The position numbers and the translations under genes are program-made. 64,000 bases of DNA from Mya arenaria (Eukaryota; Mollusca; Bivalvia; Myida; Myidae). This document shows, piece after piece, positions 25,043 through 38,651 of the stretch (position 1 is its first letter; each line of letters begins with the position of its first letter). Where the stretch lies: assembly GCF_026914265.1 (NCBI RefSeq), contig NC_069130.1:42974429-43038428 (forward strand), given 5' to 3'. Under the pieces are notes generated by a model that was given only the letters and a program-made list of their open reading frames with translations, had not been told where the DNA came from and searched no databases.

Positions 25043-27216
25043 TTCCTGATCAGGGGGAGAAACCCCTTTGCGTTTGTGTAAAATGTCCGGATCAATTGAT
25101 TCGTGGTTTCATTAGTCGACAACAGTCGACGTACCTGATACAGCGACTCTGGGTCGTAGAAGCTTTGCTGGCCCCTTGACTTTGCTGGCCCGAGGGTTTG
25201 TGTTCAGTTTATGACGAGTTAATGTGTAGGCGGGGATCTTGGGGTCTGCGGCGTCTCTTGTCCGAATAAAGGTTGCCCGAAGTGGGGACTGGAACGCGGA
25301 CCGTGGTACTAGTTTTTTGGTCGCAATGTTGGTTGATCGCGCATGCCAAGTGCAGACAACTGGTGGACTGAGCGCGAAAAAGTCTTTGTTTCGGGTTTAT
25401 ACAGCCAACTGTTTACATACAGTCTGTCTCATACAGTCGAGACCTTGTTCCCCGTATTGTCAAGCTAATAGGTAAAGCACTTAAGCACTCGCTCAATCAG
25501 ATTTCGAGATATAGAGAAAACGATTTTACCATTTTTCCAAAGTAGTTTTATGTAAATAAAAGTAAAGCTAAACATAGTCTTACGTCTGCATTACAATATT
25601 TCTCAGATATCTGTATTTTTGAACAAATTACGAAATATATATTCCGAAGTATCATAAACACATATCATCGGTCGACGTTCATTTGACCTAACAATACCGA
25701 TAAGACAAATCAACTCAGGCTTTCCGGAGAAGGTCAGGAACGCAACATTTGGGTTTCAGATTCAAAAATAGTTTTATTGGTCAGATAAGCCGCCTACCAT
25801 GTGAGAAAGAAAGCGAAAACATATGGCTGGCACCAAAACAGTTTTATCTGTTTTATATATAAAATACTCAAAAATCATTTTGATAAAAAAAACTGCCACA
25901 GAGCGCTTGCTTGAATCAAGAAAACAAGTTGTTAATCAATGTTAGAAATACTTCTTATGGCCAATTTCAGTTTGGCTTTTATTACGTTATTTGTTATAAA
26001 AGGTGATATGGAGACTCCAGTGTTATACCCTAGCCGGTGGAAAAGGGACAGTTGGACCATTGAAATGGAGCTTTAATGGCGTTGAATTGCTTAATAGTAC
26101 GACCTCAACTCCTTTTATCAAAATACGGTAGTTATAAAACGTTCCATCATCATTACGCTTATCGTTGAAAAACCTTTTCAACGAACTCAATTTTATTAGT
26201 GTTGTAAATGCTTGCTGATGAAGTTGTTTACTGAATACGGATAGAAGTTAATATTACTATTGTTACAAATAATATAAGTGAAGGAGCTATGTGATTAAGC
26301 CGTCAATTTATGGTCAGTTGAATATTGGTGAAAATTGTAAAGCCGGAAGACTCACTTTACAGAATAACAATTCTGATAATGTTCGCATATATACGTCTTT
26401 ATAAATTAAAACTTTACTAAACCAACTAGCTTAAAGCTGAATATTTCAAACGTTAATATATAAAATAAAATATCAAAGAGTTGTGCCCGCTTCCCGCTAA
26501 GAAATAAATGAGCAAACACTGTATTTATCGTTGTAATCAAATAAGCATCTACACCGAATTCTGCGTTAAACATACAGTTTAACAAAGAGGCTGCATTCCG
26601 AATAATTTTAAGTGTTTAAATTCTGTTTTACATAATCAAGGCTCTTGAGTCTCTCTCGAAAATTGTGTAAAACGTAACTGAAAACCACAAGTCCTAACTA
26701 GGGTTTACATACTTTACTAACTGATTTAGATGAATTTAAAATGTGTGTAAAAAACTTTTGTTCATCGTAAACAGTAGTTTGTTATACATGTATTATACCA
26801 ACATTATTTATGAACTTCAATATTTCTGTATCTTATTCTTTAAAATGTGACTGACTCCTTTAAGAGAAGATTCTTAATCACAACACTCTCATACGGCTGT
26901 TGAACCTAGTTAGATATATCTTTATTGGTGAAAAAAATGTATTATAAATCGTATTATCTGTTTATAACATTATTTCAAATGAATAGAAAAAGCGTTTAAC
27001 AGATGAGAATAACGGGAACTTTACCAGATGGCAAGTATTATTGAACGTTACAAAGATGGTTGTAAAGTTGTCATAACATTTTGAAACCACACGAAATCAT
27101 TCGAAAATGGTTATTTGGTATTATTAAACAATAAGAGGCCTACTCCAAAACTGTCGAGTACTCCACCTGGTCTCCTTCTCGTGTCGTACTTATCACGCCT
27201 TGTCGCGTGGTTAGGG

Positions 27217-27223
27217 TATATAT
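27217..27223 (+). promoter_or_regulatory. TATA box of protease gene, copy 2
   Basis: It is the same TATATAT, 42 bp before the ATG at 27259. The flanking sequence matches copy 1, so both genes should share core promoter behaviour. Confidence 0.6.
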
Positions 27224-27258
27224 TCAGGGCCTGCTCAGTTCATTTCAATCTTCCAAAG

Positions 27259-30200
27259 ATGGCTTTCACCAGCATTGTTGTTATTGCTGTCGCTATTGGT
27301 GAGTTTTTATACGATTTTCATGCTTAAAATATGATACTGAAGTTTCAGACTTATAAATGTATTTCTTGTTTTTTTTCCCTATCTTATGAGGAGATTCATC
27401 GTCAAAACAAAAACTTATTATCAAATAAAGCGGAATATATTTTCAAAATTTTGAGAAAAAAAAGAATGAAATTGAAATTGAAACAATATGCTGTGATGTG
27501 TTGGGTATTACATCTGATGTGTTTGGTAGATAGTTTGAGTACAGTTGTTTTGAAAATCATCCAGTCAATATTTGTCAAATATATTTATAATTAAGTTTAA
27601 GAAATACATAATGAAGTGTTGAGTCTTTGAACGGAATTTAGGTTTATGTTCATGTGTAATTTGAACGGAAAATAAAGTATTTATAACCAAATCTGGTTTC
27701 TACAGCATGTATGTGAACTGCTCAATCAAAGCGTACATGTATCTTATTATAAACCTACGCACACTGAGTACGATAAAGGTAAATTGTGATCAGATGTGAA
27801 TCAAATAAAGTACCCGTGTTCATATTGAAACCTTAGGAAAATGACTAAAGTATCTTAAGGTGTACCATCTTCTATATTATGCCAGGGTAGTGTATTTGAT
27901 GCTGAAAATAGGTAGACCATTATAATGTAGGAGGCATGGCCAAACTACCAAGTGCGGTTTGCGGTGGCACACTGCATCTAAGCCGGTCAATGGGCCCATC
28001 TAGCGGATCCAGGATCATCAATGGAGAACAAGCGAGCCCCGGGGAGTTTCCCCACCAGGTCACCCTTCTCAGGGACGGCTACCACACTTGCGGCGGCTCC
28101 ATCATAGCCAACGGCTGGGCAATCACTGCCTCCCACTGCGTCGACGGACAGTGAGTGAACAATACGATGTATTATTCCCTCCCTATGGGTGATAAAGGCC
28201 TAAAACATATTGAATATGTAATGACTTTTTGCGTAACCATTTACATTTCCATTCAATTTTGAAGGTTGACTTTCGTTCAATTAATTGTTAAAATATAACT
28301 CAGATCTGCTTAAAGTGAGAGAATTGTCCAAAGAAACGTCTTTATTCTGACTCCGTCAATTCGAAATGTGTTTCAGAATGGCAAGCTCATTGGCTGTAGT
28401 GGTCGACCTCCACAGCTTCTCCAATCCTGGTAACTACCTCTTGTTTGATGTCGCCGAGGTCATAATGGTAAGCATTTACACGTATACCTTCATTTAAAAG
28501 CAAGCAAAAGCAATTTGATAACCAAAGAACAAGTTTACATTGCAGCGTGTTTGTTGATCCTTGTAATACTAATTGATTTAACTGTTTGGCGTGTCCCATT
28601 GGTTTATACTTATAAGCAAATGATGTTTTGTTTTATGAACGGAGCTTAAATTCGTGTACACTTTTTAAAGGAAATTATATTTACCTGAGAAAATAAACAC
28701 AGTTGTAATCAATCGTTTCGAGTGTGTTACATCTCGAATTATATAGAGTTAAACTTTATAGATATATTCAAACATTTTAACAATTATCTCTATACTAATC
28801 TAATCTTGTCAGATCACCTTTGAAATTGTCATGTCTATCTGTGTTTTGTGACGTCATGTATCCATGCGTCTTATGACGTCATGTTTCAGCACAACAAATA
28901 CAACACTGGTCCAGGAGGCTTTCCGAACGATGTTGCGCTCTTGCGTCTTAACACAGTAACTCAAACTGCTGACATCACGAAGAACATCATTGAAATTGCC
29001 CCTACTGGTGCCGATTATTCGGGGCAAACGTGCACTATTTCCGGATGGGGAGTCGACGGTTTGTTTTCTTTTTTCACAAAGTTAACGTCTCTGTCTTTTT
29101 CAGGGAGTCTCTATTTAATATTAACGGTGACAAAAAATGACACAAGATATATATCTAACGCTTAATTAAACGAGTCATTGGTTTTTGTCATCACACGACT
29201 CTGGTACTCCGATCTCAATCGGTTAATACGTAAACCGTGTTATCTAAAATTAAAAGTTGGTTTTCGTGCAAATATCTTGCATACTTTATGGCGTCAATCA
29301 AATACATACAAAGAGAAACTCATTAAATATATTGGGTTGTTTTGTTCACAAGACTAGAATAACTGAAAAGATATCCATGACTTTTTAACCCCACATTACA
29401 GCAAAAACCTTTTTAGGCAATTATTACAAAATAAATGTTTATTTGTACTAAAGTTGTGTATGTTTTTTTAATAAGTCTACAATGAGTTATATAATTTCTA
29501 TTTTCTGCCGAATCTTTAATGTGGTTTATATAGATTCCAGTGGTGTATTTTGATTTATAAAATGCTTTCCAATGGTTTATTGAGCTATTGATTTATAGCG
29601 AGTTATGCCATGCTGTTCAGTGAAATATCAAGATTCATTAGTGGATTAACAGCAGTGAAAATATCACTGCAAAATATGGAATGAGAATATCAATTCTAAG
29701 AACTACTTTTAAAATCCATTGTATCAACCTTTATTTTTATGAAAATTAAATACTTCCGTACCAGTACATATTTATCAAAGTATTACTTAGATATAAAAAA
29801 TGCTTATGTTTAAATAAGGATGTTTTTAAATACACACAACTTACCATTTATCAGGAAATTGATAATGTTTTAAGCTGATTGCTCCTATCTGTGCGTTCGT
29901 ACAAAACATTAGCTTGAATATCAATTCGATGTTATGTCATCTAAATCCCAGTGTGTGTATACCACGTGATAAATGACGTCATACATGCTACGTCGGAAGG
30001 CAAAATTTGCTTAATATGAAGACTTAAATCAAAGATAACTTTTCATTTACAACACCAATTTAAATTAAATAAAGGGCAGACTATGCCGCTTAAAGAGCCC
30101 CGCATTTGTTGTATTACCAAAATTTGATGAAGTCATTAGTTTTATCAAGCACTTCGACAAACCTGTTTCCAAAATAATGTTTTGACAGTGATCCGTCAGA

Positions 30201-32783
30201 CGGCCGTATTGTGGAAAGGTTTGTCGAAGAAAGTAAAACCTCAATGAAATTCTGGTAAAAGACCGAAGGTGGGGTTCCGTAAGCAGCGTAGACTGCGCTA
30301 TGTTTCATTTAAAATGGTTAAGAAATAGTGAAGTTATCTTTGTTTAAAGTCTTTTTTACAAATCAAACTCATGCCTTCCGCCGTTGCATTTATGACGCAA
30401 TTTATCACTTGGTATACACCCACTGAAATCCTGTCGTTTCAAACTCTCTGATTTAGTAAACGAACTTCCCGTAAATGCACACAACGATTAACTGATAAAT
30501 TAAATTATCCCACCACACGTCAAAATTCAAAACCGAAACGTGGTCCTTACATTTCATCTGGAAAGCGATCGGTCTAGGAGCGAATCAAACTGATCCTTGA
30601 GGGTGATTGATTATCCATGTATCATGACACCATGTATCAAAAACAAATTCGAAAACTTAGAAAAATGTTCATCTACAATTTGTTTTGATCACACTTTCGC
30701 TATTTCAAATATTTCTTGAGCAAACGGGACCAACGTCAATATATTCATTCTCTTTTCGATTTTGAAAACGTGAATAAACGGTTGCTATTCGAAACATAAA
30801 TGCATGAATACAAATTTGTTGGTGATAGCTTATAAATTGTTTGCACTGAAACAGGTGTAAATACTAAACTTTTAAAAATAAACCACTTTTTTTAATAAGC
30901 ATTTCCTACCCGGCTAACCCTCGGACGCCCCTTACAACAAGTATTCATTGAAGATCAAAACTGTGCGTTAGGCTTGTCCCAAGAGGAGTCGGAGAGCAAA
31001 GGCTTCTTACAAAAAAAGGTTTATTTTTAAAAAATAAATACAATTTCAATAAATCTCTGCAAAAATCAAAAAGAAGATGTGGTGATACCAGTGCAAGAAC
31101 GAATTTTATTTCAATCGTGTTCATAGAAAAGTTATATTTTTACTCTTGACTTTGCCAGGAAAAATATATTTTCTATGACACTGGTGAAATTAGATACGAT
31201 ATTACTCTGAAATCAAGAAATATTCTCTCTTTTTATCAATTTACATGGCTTAAACATATGTTGCCCCTGGGTTATCAAATACTTTCCATTGCTTCCACTG
31301 CCATTTCACTGTTTTATGCAATAAAAATATCACTTTTAATATTTCACTGTTCTAGCCCGTTCTAATACAAACAATAAAGGTTTGTATCATTGTAAAAACG
31401 CATTAAAGTTCATATCGTAAACACTAAACATTAACAAATAATAAAGTGTATTGTGTGTGTATTGCGTTCATGTATTAGTTTTTTGAGATATATTTTGATT
31501 TCCAATAAAAATAAAACAAGGAAAATAATATATTGAATAACCGTCAATGTTTTGAAGGATCCATTGTCGTTAAGTGCTGAATCGCGGCTATAAAATATCG
31601 CCTCAAACTTCATCCACTGCGTAGTTGTTGTGTTTTTCTGTTCGTTTTGGAAAAATTTAAGTGTCTTAAATGTGTTTTAGTGGTTATTGAAAATAGTGGA
31701 CGAGTTGCATTCACAACTTATGTCAGCTCACATTTTCCCCAAAAAATGTTTTCATACTTTAGACGGACCTCCCAGCCATTCTATTTGATTTCCAGAGAGC
31801 GGAAGTGGAAGTTCTGTGTTATTGAAGGCGGATGTAACGGCTCTCACAAAGAGTCAGTGTCAAGACTACTGGGGCACCACAAACATCCTCGACCAGCACC
31901 TGTGTGTAAAGGGTTACGAAACCGCAAACGGGAGTGGCTCATGCAATGTAAGAATGTTTTTCATTTTTAATATTTGTACTTCAGAGTAGTTCTGTCGTGC
32001 ATTTGGACACGAACGCAGACGCGCACATGCACGTACGCGTACACACCTTACAATAAACATTTATAAAACCATTAAATTAAGTTTATGCCCCATAACGTTT
32101 GATCTTCACTGTAGCCAGTATTTCTGACTTCAAAGTTTAGTGTAAAGATATAACGACCAACATCAAAGGTAGAGGATCTTTATATTTTGCTAAACCATCA
32201 AAGTGGATGCAAATTTCATCATTGTTCCTTGCACTTAAATATTCAGAAAATATATTTTGCACAGGCTCGTATCTAGACACACGTGCACTTCAGCGGTGTG
32301 CTTTACATTTCACAAAACGGTATACAAAACAATAATCTATATAGAGGGGTTTTAATTGTTTTAAACATGACCTTCATTTAGTAAAATTGTGAATAAAAAG
32401 TTTGATGAAATTCTGTTTCAAGAGTTCATGGTGTTCTCCTTTGATTACCCCCTAAATAATCCTATTGGTTGAGATTGAACACTATGCTTAAAGACTGACA
32501 AACCATATCTAAATTTATCACTTAGCGCGACTTTTATCTTTCAATTGAACAAAATTATTGCCCAACTTATGTATCTAGATCTTATGTTATTGTGTTTTAT
32601 GTATTTTGTTTTTAGGGTGACAGTGGTGGACCGCTGGTTTGTCAGGGAAAGCTCGCAGGTGTGACGTCATGGGGCCGCAGTGGTTGCCATGTCGGCGGTG
32701 TTGTGACACACCCGAGCGTCTACGCCAAAACGGCTTACTTCCGTAGCTGGGTGAATACCAACTGTGGAGGTTGCATCGCCTAA
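27259..32783 (+). CDS. Secreted chymotrypsin-like serine protease, copy 2 (six exons)
   Basis: This is the tandem paralogue of the gene at 6283-11872. Exons are 27259-27298, 27931-28150, 28377-28467, 28890-29058, 31796-31947 and 32616-32783. Exons 1-4 appear identical to copy 1. Exon 5 has ACT to AGT (Thr193Ser) plus a silent TAC/TAT-context change (GGC to GGT). Exon 6 has one silent change (TAT to TAC). The protein is otherwise the same: 279 residues with the zymogen site at Arg41, triad His82, Asp131 and Ser227, and Gly221 in the S1 pocket. The final intron ends TAG where copy 1 has AAG, a stronger acceptor. It has its own TATA box and polyadenylation signal, so it looks intact and expressible. 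A processed copy is excluded because every intron is kept. Confidence 0.93.
29949..30425. mobile_element. Palindromic MITE in protease intron 4, copy 2
   Basis: It is the same element at the orthologous intron position, with the same AAATCC flanks. The insertion therefore predates the duplication or was copied by conversion. Confidence 0.75.
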
Positions 32784-32835
32784 GCAGCTCTGAAATTGCC
32801 GTCATATAATTTCGAATAACGACTTTGATTGAGAA

Positions 32836-32841
32836 AATAAA
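32836..32841 (+). terminator. Polyadenylation signal, protease copy 2
   Basis: AATAAA lies 53 bp after the stop codon, in the same context as in copy 1. Confidence 0.7.
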
Positions 32842-33650
32842 TTTTCTTTGCATCTGATTTTGAGTTGCTATTTTATATGTTTAATGAGTACCCATTTTAT
32901 TTGTCATGTATAAGGGACAATGGGGTCTGGACCCTTATAACATTCAAAAACAGTACTACTGCATACTATGGACACGCATATATCAAGTCACAAAATAACA
33001 CATTTAACACAAATGTTAAGTCATTAAGTGTAGCAGTACCTATTGAAAAGTTTAAAAATGAAATGTTGCTAGGTTACCAAAGTATATATTGCGTACATTT
33101 GTAAATGGGTGAGATGATATATTTTACCGTCGAAAGAAAAAAAGGGACTTAAATAAAGCAGTATATAGAATGTACTTTATAGTGCTGTTTAATAGTGAGA
33201 TTATTGTTAAAATCAATATGGAACTCGTTTAGTTTTTTTAACCAAAATAAAATATTAGTTTACCCTCGAAAGCAAACTAAGTAAAATAAAGCAACGGATG
33301 TATATCAACAACAGATAAATCAATTACAGCTAAAATTTACATGGATGACATATGTGGATAAACTAGTGATATGTGGTATACATCATAAGCAACATTTAAC
33401 TAAGGTCGATTAGGAGTTATAAGTGTCCTGGTGTCAATGCAACTGAGTGAATGGAGTTGTGATTAAGTAATAATGACGATTATACCTATAAGTACTATTT
33501 TTCTATTCCTCATTTCACCGCCAAGTTCGAAACAATGTACTTTTGTCCTGGATCGAAGGCCTTCAATATGATTCCATCAATGCCCTTTTGTTTTTCTAAG
33601 GTTCATTTCTCTACAGCAAACCGCCACAGAGTCCGGCTCCAAAGCTAGGG

Positions 33651-34840
33651 CTTGCCGATTATGACGAATACCGGCCTTTAAAAGGAACGCCTTAACCTAT
33701 TAATATGCCCTAGCGTCGAATACAAATGGTTACCACAGAAATGAATATGATGTGTTTGGTCAGGTAGATAAGAAACTGAAAACAAACACAAAAAATTAAA
33801 GACAAAAAATGACGTATCATTCACATTTATTGCTTCCCACAGAAACAGTTTTCGCCGGATCTCTCCATATCGCTGGCAATGTCAAAACACAAATTACTTG
33901 CTGCGATCTTTTCGACAATGCTCAATTCTTTCTCTTCCAATTGTTTCTTCTAAAAGTGTTTGGAAAGAAAAAATACTATTTAGTACTCAATTTTAGAGAC
34001 CATTCTATCAGTTGGCATTTTTATGTTTAAATAAACATTTATCGAACCAAAATAATAGGCATTATTATTCATACATACGATGGTGTTCATCGATGATAAA
34101 CACAGCATCATTTAACAGAAAATAATAAAACAAAATAACATAAATGGCATTGTAAAGCCCCAGTCGCATTCGAACTACGATGCAGTCTGCGACCATAACT
34201 CTCGTTAAAAGTGTTATATTATATTTGTTTTCTTTATCATTTGCCATTGTATTGTTAATTGCTCTAAATATTTATGCGAAAAGCTACAGAAACAAGCTCA
34301 GTAGCAAAAAGTTTGAACATAAACCCGGTTTAATAGCACTGGGTAAACGCCAAAGACATAGAACATAAAATCACAAACAAAAAAACAGAAGAACATTACA
34401 AAACTCCACAAGCTAAACTTTGTTTGTTTAAAGTAAAATGTATAGATAATCTTTCGGAAACATGCCTCTATATGTACCTCCCAGGATATGTCTTTTAAAA
34501 TCAGGACAATTTCCACAAACGTCGTTCGAATAGTCAGTCATACGCGTGCGAAATGTCATGCATAGTTGTGCAATTGTTGGACGTCTTGGCGCCACTGGCA
34601 TCAACCATTCCATGTCGCATGACAATTACTGGGTTCAATTTATCTTTCTAATGGGATGTGTTGAGCCTACTTTTAATTCTAATGTCTTTCTGGACACACT
34701 TCAAACGGGCTGTGACATGTCAGATACTATTGTTGTAGAATGATAGGGCCTTATGGTTGCTTTTGTAAGCTAGACAATTATCAAAACGTACTGAACTGAC
34801 GATCAAGTGCACCGGGGATTAATCATACGCACACCTGTTC
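33651..34840. other. Copy-2-specific insertion of about 1.19 kb
   Basis: In copy 1 the sequence around 12712 runs straight from a CCGGCT block to AAAATGCAAAATC. In copy 2 those two points are separated by this stretch. I see no terminal repeats or target-site duplication, so it could be an insertion here or a deletion in copy 1. It has small frames, including a minus-strand one at 34428-34625 with CGNCPDFKRHILGG, which I do not recognise. Confidence 0.5.
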
Positions 34841-35128
34841 AAAATGCAAAATCACTGGAGCGGAATCAACACAGAGTCCAACATTCTAGCATGTTTTCAC
34901 ATTATTAATTTTCCAAGAAATACCAATGCGTCGATGAATGATTATTCTTATATACATTAGCTCATTCAGTCGACCTGTGTGTAGGGTCTCGATCATATTA
35001 CCATGGCAATATGTGCAGTCTGATTGTTTTAACGCGAAATGTAAACAACACACGTTGCACGATTTGAGTCAAGGTCATTCAAATTTGACCTAATTTACCA
35101 AAATTCGATGACAGATTTGAAAATGAAG

Positions 35129-35182
<54 letters not shown>
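35129..35182. repeat. (TA)n(TG)n microsatellite
   Basis: An alternating TA run passes into a TG run of about 18 units. It is present only in copy 2; the corresponding part of copy 1 lacks it. Confidence 0.9.
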
Positions 35183-35188
<6 letters not shown>

Positions 35189-35426
35189 TGACTAGCATTT
35201 ATTGCGACACGGTAAATTTTGTCCACTTATATAGAAAGGGATCGTGGAATTGAATAACCATTTGTACAGTTTGCTACATGTCGTAACACAATATTACATT
35301 TGCCAAATAAAGCAAACCCGTGATCAACTCAAAAGTTTGTTTTATTTGCAGTTACATACGGAATGTGATTTTAGTTATTTTCTACATAACGAATAGTATA
35401 TGATTCACATGCAGTATATCACATAT

Positions 35427-36255
35427 ATGTAAATATTGTTTCTAATTCTGATATATGTTTCTTATATGAATCATGGACTAATTCTCTTAGCAATGTTTCT
35501 TTAAATGGTTATATTTCACTGAATTTTAATCGCAAGTTCCAACATCGAAATGCTCGTAGGTGTAGTGGAGGTATTGTATTGTATTATAAGGATCACTTAA
35601 AAGATGGAATTGAAATTATTAGAAATCATCACGATACAATTATTTGGTTAAAGCTAGATCATTCATTTTTTAAGACCAAAGAAGATATTTATTTATGGGT
35701 GGCTACTTATGGGGTGAAGAATCGCCAGCTTATAATGCTTTTAACAATGTTGATTTATTTGACACGCTTGAAAACGATATATCTTAGTTCAGTGATTTAG
35801 GCTGTGTAGCTATTACTGGCGATTTAAATAGTAGAACTGGTAAAAAACATGATTTTATTATACATGATAATGTTAATATTTCATTTAACGATTTAGATTA
35901 TGAACTTGACAGTACCCCTGTGCGGGCCTCTGTCGACATTGTAAATAATAGTCACGGAATCAAGTTATTAGATTTATGTCAATCGTCATCAATACGCATT
36001 GTTAATGGTAGAGTAGGCAACTCAAATAATTATACATACTTTTCAAATAATGGTTGTTCCGTTATAGATTATCTATTGATGCATGAGCGAAACTTTTCAA
36101 TGATTGGCGACTTCACTATTTGTCCATTCAATCAATGGAGTGACCACTCACCTTTGCATTCAAAACTGTTATGTAATTATATTACTCAAGAAGATCAAAA
36201 AAGATCAGAGATAAAGTACATATGGAACAATGAATATAGAGAACAGTTCCGCTAA
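35427..36255 (+). mobile_element. LINE endonuclease-domain fragment
   Basis: It encodes part of an apurinic-type endonuclease domain of a non-LTR retrotransposon. In order it shows ICFLYESWTN, then RRCSGGIVLYYKDHLKDGI, WLKLDHSFF, ITGDLNSRTGK (usual GDFNARTG), NGCSVIDYLLM and WSDHSPL, with the catalytic SDH. A frame change lies near 35700 and an in-frame TAG near 35788, so it is dead. The N-terminal start of the domain, the whole RT and the 3' end are missing. Typical of CR1/L2-like elements; the clade is not resolved. Confidence 0.8.
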
Positions 36256-36294
36256 GGAATTATTGGCTGTCTGCCACAATTCAATACTATTATT

Positions 36295-36317
36295 GGCGCC
36301 GCACTGAAGTGCGCGCC
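36295..36317. other. GC-rich perfect-stem hairpin
   Basis: GGCGC-C-GCACT pairs with AGTGC-GCGCC across a GA loop, leaving one bulged C. It stands in AT-rich sequence just after the LINE fragment. It may be the end of an unrecognised repeat. Confidence 0.5.
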
Positions 36318-36319
36318 TA

Positions 36320-37018
36320 TTATGGAATGGGAATTTATTTTAGTTAGTGGTAGGAGCGGTTTTTAAGTTGGTTGACAGTTGAGTTTTACTGTTATTTCAT
36401 AATGATTAAAAAATGCAAATGGGTGGCGATTGCATAGATGTCAAAAATGCTTTTTATGGTTGAATAGATAGTCTTCAATTTATCTTCAAAACATTATATC
36501 GGAAGAACGACAAATAAGTATAATAACTGTTCCCGATTCGTCTACGTTTTCCGATTGGTTACCTGAAATATCTGAAATATCATGTGCCGGAAATGTAAAA
36601 TGTGTGGACCGGTAATTATGTGAATGGGAATAATTATGTTTTGTGTTGTTTTGTTATGTTTACTGCATTGATTAACCATGAGGTAATCTTTTTTCTTTAA
36701 TCTAATCGATATTGGAATTAAATGTCCACCTAACTTTATTTGTTAATGTGTTGAAGGTGACATTAGTAAAATTTTATTACGATTGTCCCCGAGTTGTAAC
36801 ACATACCGGATGTTGCTATTTTTAGAACCAGAAGGTATTTCCCCGCTATTCATAGGTCAATAATGGAATTTCTACATCGTAGCAGTTGGAAACTCGGGTG
36901 ATGATTTTATCATGAATATACGTTTAAAATAAGTAAACACTCAAAGTGCACACTGACAGTTGATTACGATACACCTAACAATTCGAGTCATTACAGTAAA
37001 ACATGGATTATAAGTGAA
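36320..37018. other. Non-coding spacer
   Basis: I see no gene or structured repeat before the TIR element that starts at 37021. Confidence 0.35.
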
Positions 37019-37205
37019 TTGACCTTACGACAGCGGCTTCTAAGCCACGCCCCCTGATATCAAGGGAGCGAACTCTGTCTATGTCCGTCAAACAAACGAG
37101 GAAGTAATGGCGTCTCGTGTCGTTTCGCTTTCCGATATTCCTGACAAATTATCATAAATGTGAAATTACAATGCGAAAAAAATAGAAGTCAAAGGAATTT
37201 GTAAC

Positions 37206-37762
37206 TGGCTGCTACATCGGAAGGCTCGATATATCTTTAGAAAATGACGATATCTAACATTTACGGGGTGAAATCTATCCAAGTCAGAGAAAATCGGATA
37301 GCCGCCATGTTGTCAATATTGACATCGATACAAAGGAAAAGCGTGTGTGTGACGCATACTGTAAATGCAAACAAGGGTAAGTTTAACTTTTAATAACACC
37401 GGTCCTTCTTACAGTATTGTTGAAACACAGATTAAATCATCGCACAATATGAGTAAATCATAAATGGCCCGAATGGGGAACCCGGAAGTGACATTAAATA
37501 ACAGTTACATGCCAGCTATACAGTATAATCTTGTATTCTATAGTATGAGCAGAAATGGTTTATTGGGGTTATGCATAAAAAGTTTCAGTTCTAAGCGATT
37601 GAAAACTCTCCCTTATGAATAATAATAATGTAATAGTTGACAAGTGACAATCGTGGGTGATACCAATCTGTAACTTTTGCATTGCTCAAACATTCACATG
37701 CTTTGATTTTTGTTCTTACAGAAATTGTGGAACATGTTCACACACTCTGGCTGTAAAAGTAG
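37206..37762 (+). pseudogene. SWIM zinc-finger exons, broken
   Basis: Two exon pieces can be joined by a good GT-AG intron: one ends at 37376 (AGG|GTAAGT context) and the next starts at 37722 after TTCTTACAG. Across the junction the frame reads CDAYCKCKQG then NCGTCSHTLAV, a perfect SWIM finger (C-x-C-x7-C-x-H). It is preceded by GEIYPSQRK, the usual block before the finger in YqaJ/ZSWIM-type proteins. A TAA lies in this frame about 12 residues before GEIYPSQRK, and the coding runs out into a SINE soon after the finger. It has no nuclease domain, so it is a relic. An upstream ATG (37107) opens only a short frame. Confidence 0.6.
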
Positions 37763-37764
37763 AC

Positions 37765-38040
37765 CTGGGAGGAAAAGTGCCCCCGGTGTGGGGCTCGAAC
37801 TCACAACCACCAGAACCGCCCGGCACTCTAACCAACTAAGCTGACCGGGCAGCTGGTTCTAACCCACACACACTACCCTCCCCCCCATTTACCGGTTAAG
37901 GCTGGTGGAGGGTCTCCTGCTATTTACCGTTGACACCATTAAAGTATTCCGATTGATGGAGATAAGGAAGTCCCCTTATTATTGTCTTCAACAAGCCTAC
38001 CGCCACAGGTGACCTAGCATAAGACCGGAAACCGCCCCCC
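37765..38040 (-). repeat. tRNA-derived SINE
   Basis: On the minus strand a tRNA-like head reads GGTCAGCTTAGTTGGTTAGA (A box) at about 37852-37830. The B box GTGAGTTCGAGCCCCACA follows at about 37808-37790. Flanking C-rich text on both sides probably belongs to the same insertion, but its ends are not clear. It directly interrupts the SWIM exon. Confidence 0.55.
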
Positions 38041-38651
38041 CCCCACACACACACGATATTTGTCAGTCCAGGCAATGTCAACCGCAAGAGAAAACCAGTG
38101 ATGACAAGTTTTACAAATAATCGGTAGGACCTATTTTAAAGCTTTTTATAATATTTAGTTTTACTTTGCTGTACAAAAGTAATGGACTATTTGTTCAGAG
38201 AAAAACAACAACCACAAAACATTAGCTATTATCTTGTCAATATTTCATTATGATATACATGTAGAAAGCAAACATCAAAGGCAGTAGCATTTACAGCTAG
38301 TATTAAAATATTTAACAATACATGTAACTGATTTATTTTAATATTGGCATCTTTTATTTATTTCAGGAAAGTGTGGTCTTTTGAAGAGAGTTCTTGAAGT
38401 TGTTCAGCATGTTGTTTTCATGGATTCTTGGAAGGATGTACCTCTATGATGTTAGCTTCAGTTCTGGAGTATAACACCAGTTGTTGCATATTTAATATCA
38501 GATTTATTAAATACATTGTTGTTTTGCAAACATTACTTAAACTTTGATATTTCTTTGGTGTTTATGTATGATATTGTAGGTGAATATCTCTTTATTGCAA
38601 TGACAAATATATTTTAAAATATATAGCATTAGCAGAGGTTATTTTTCACTG

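Larger units (their letters stand above)
20977..35430. repeat. Tandem segmental duplication, copy 2
   Basis: This is the second copy of the segment at 1-13440, in the same orientation. Homology ends near 35430, where a LINE fragment begins. It carries about 1.19 kb (33651-34840) that copy 1 lacks. It also lacks a tRNA-like SINE head seen at 12960-13030 in copy 1. The match probably starts slightly earlier, at the Helentron-like end at 20957, but copy 1 is cut there. Confidence 0.95.

Noticed and set aside
34180-34368. 62-codon frame with a hydrophobic segment
   Set aside because: No homology or splice context is recognised, and the hydrophobicity follows from T-rich sequence.
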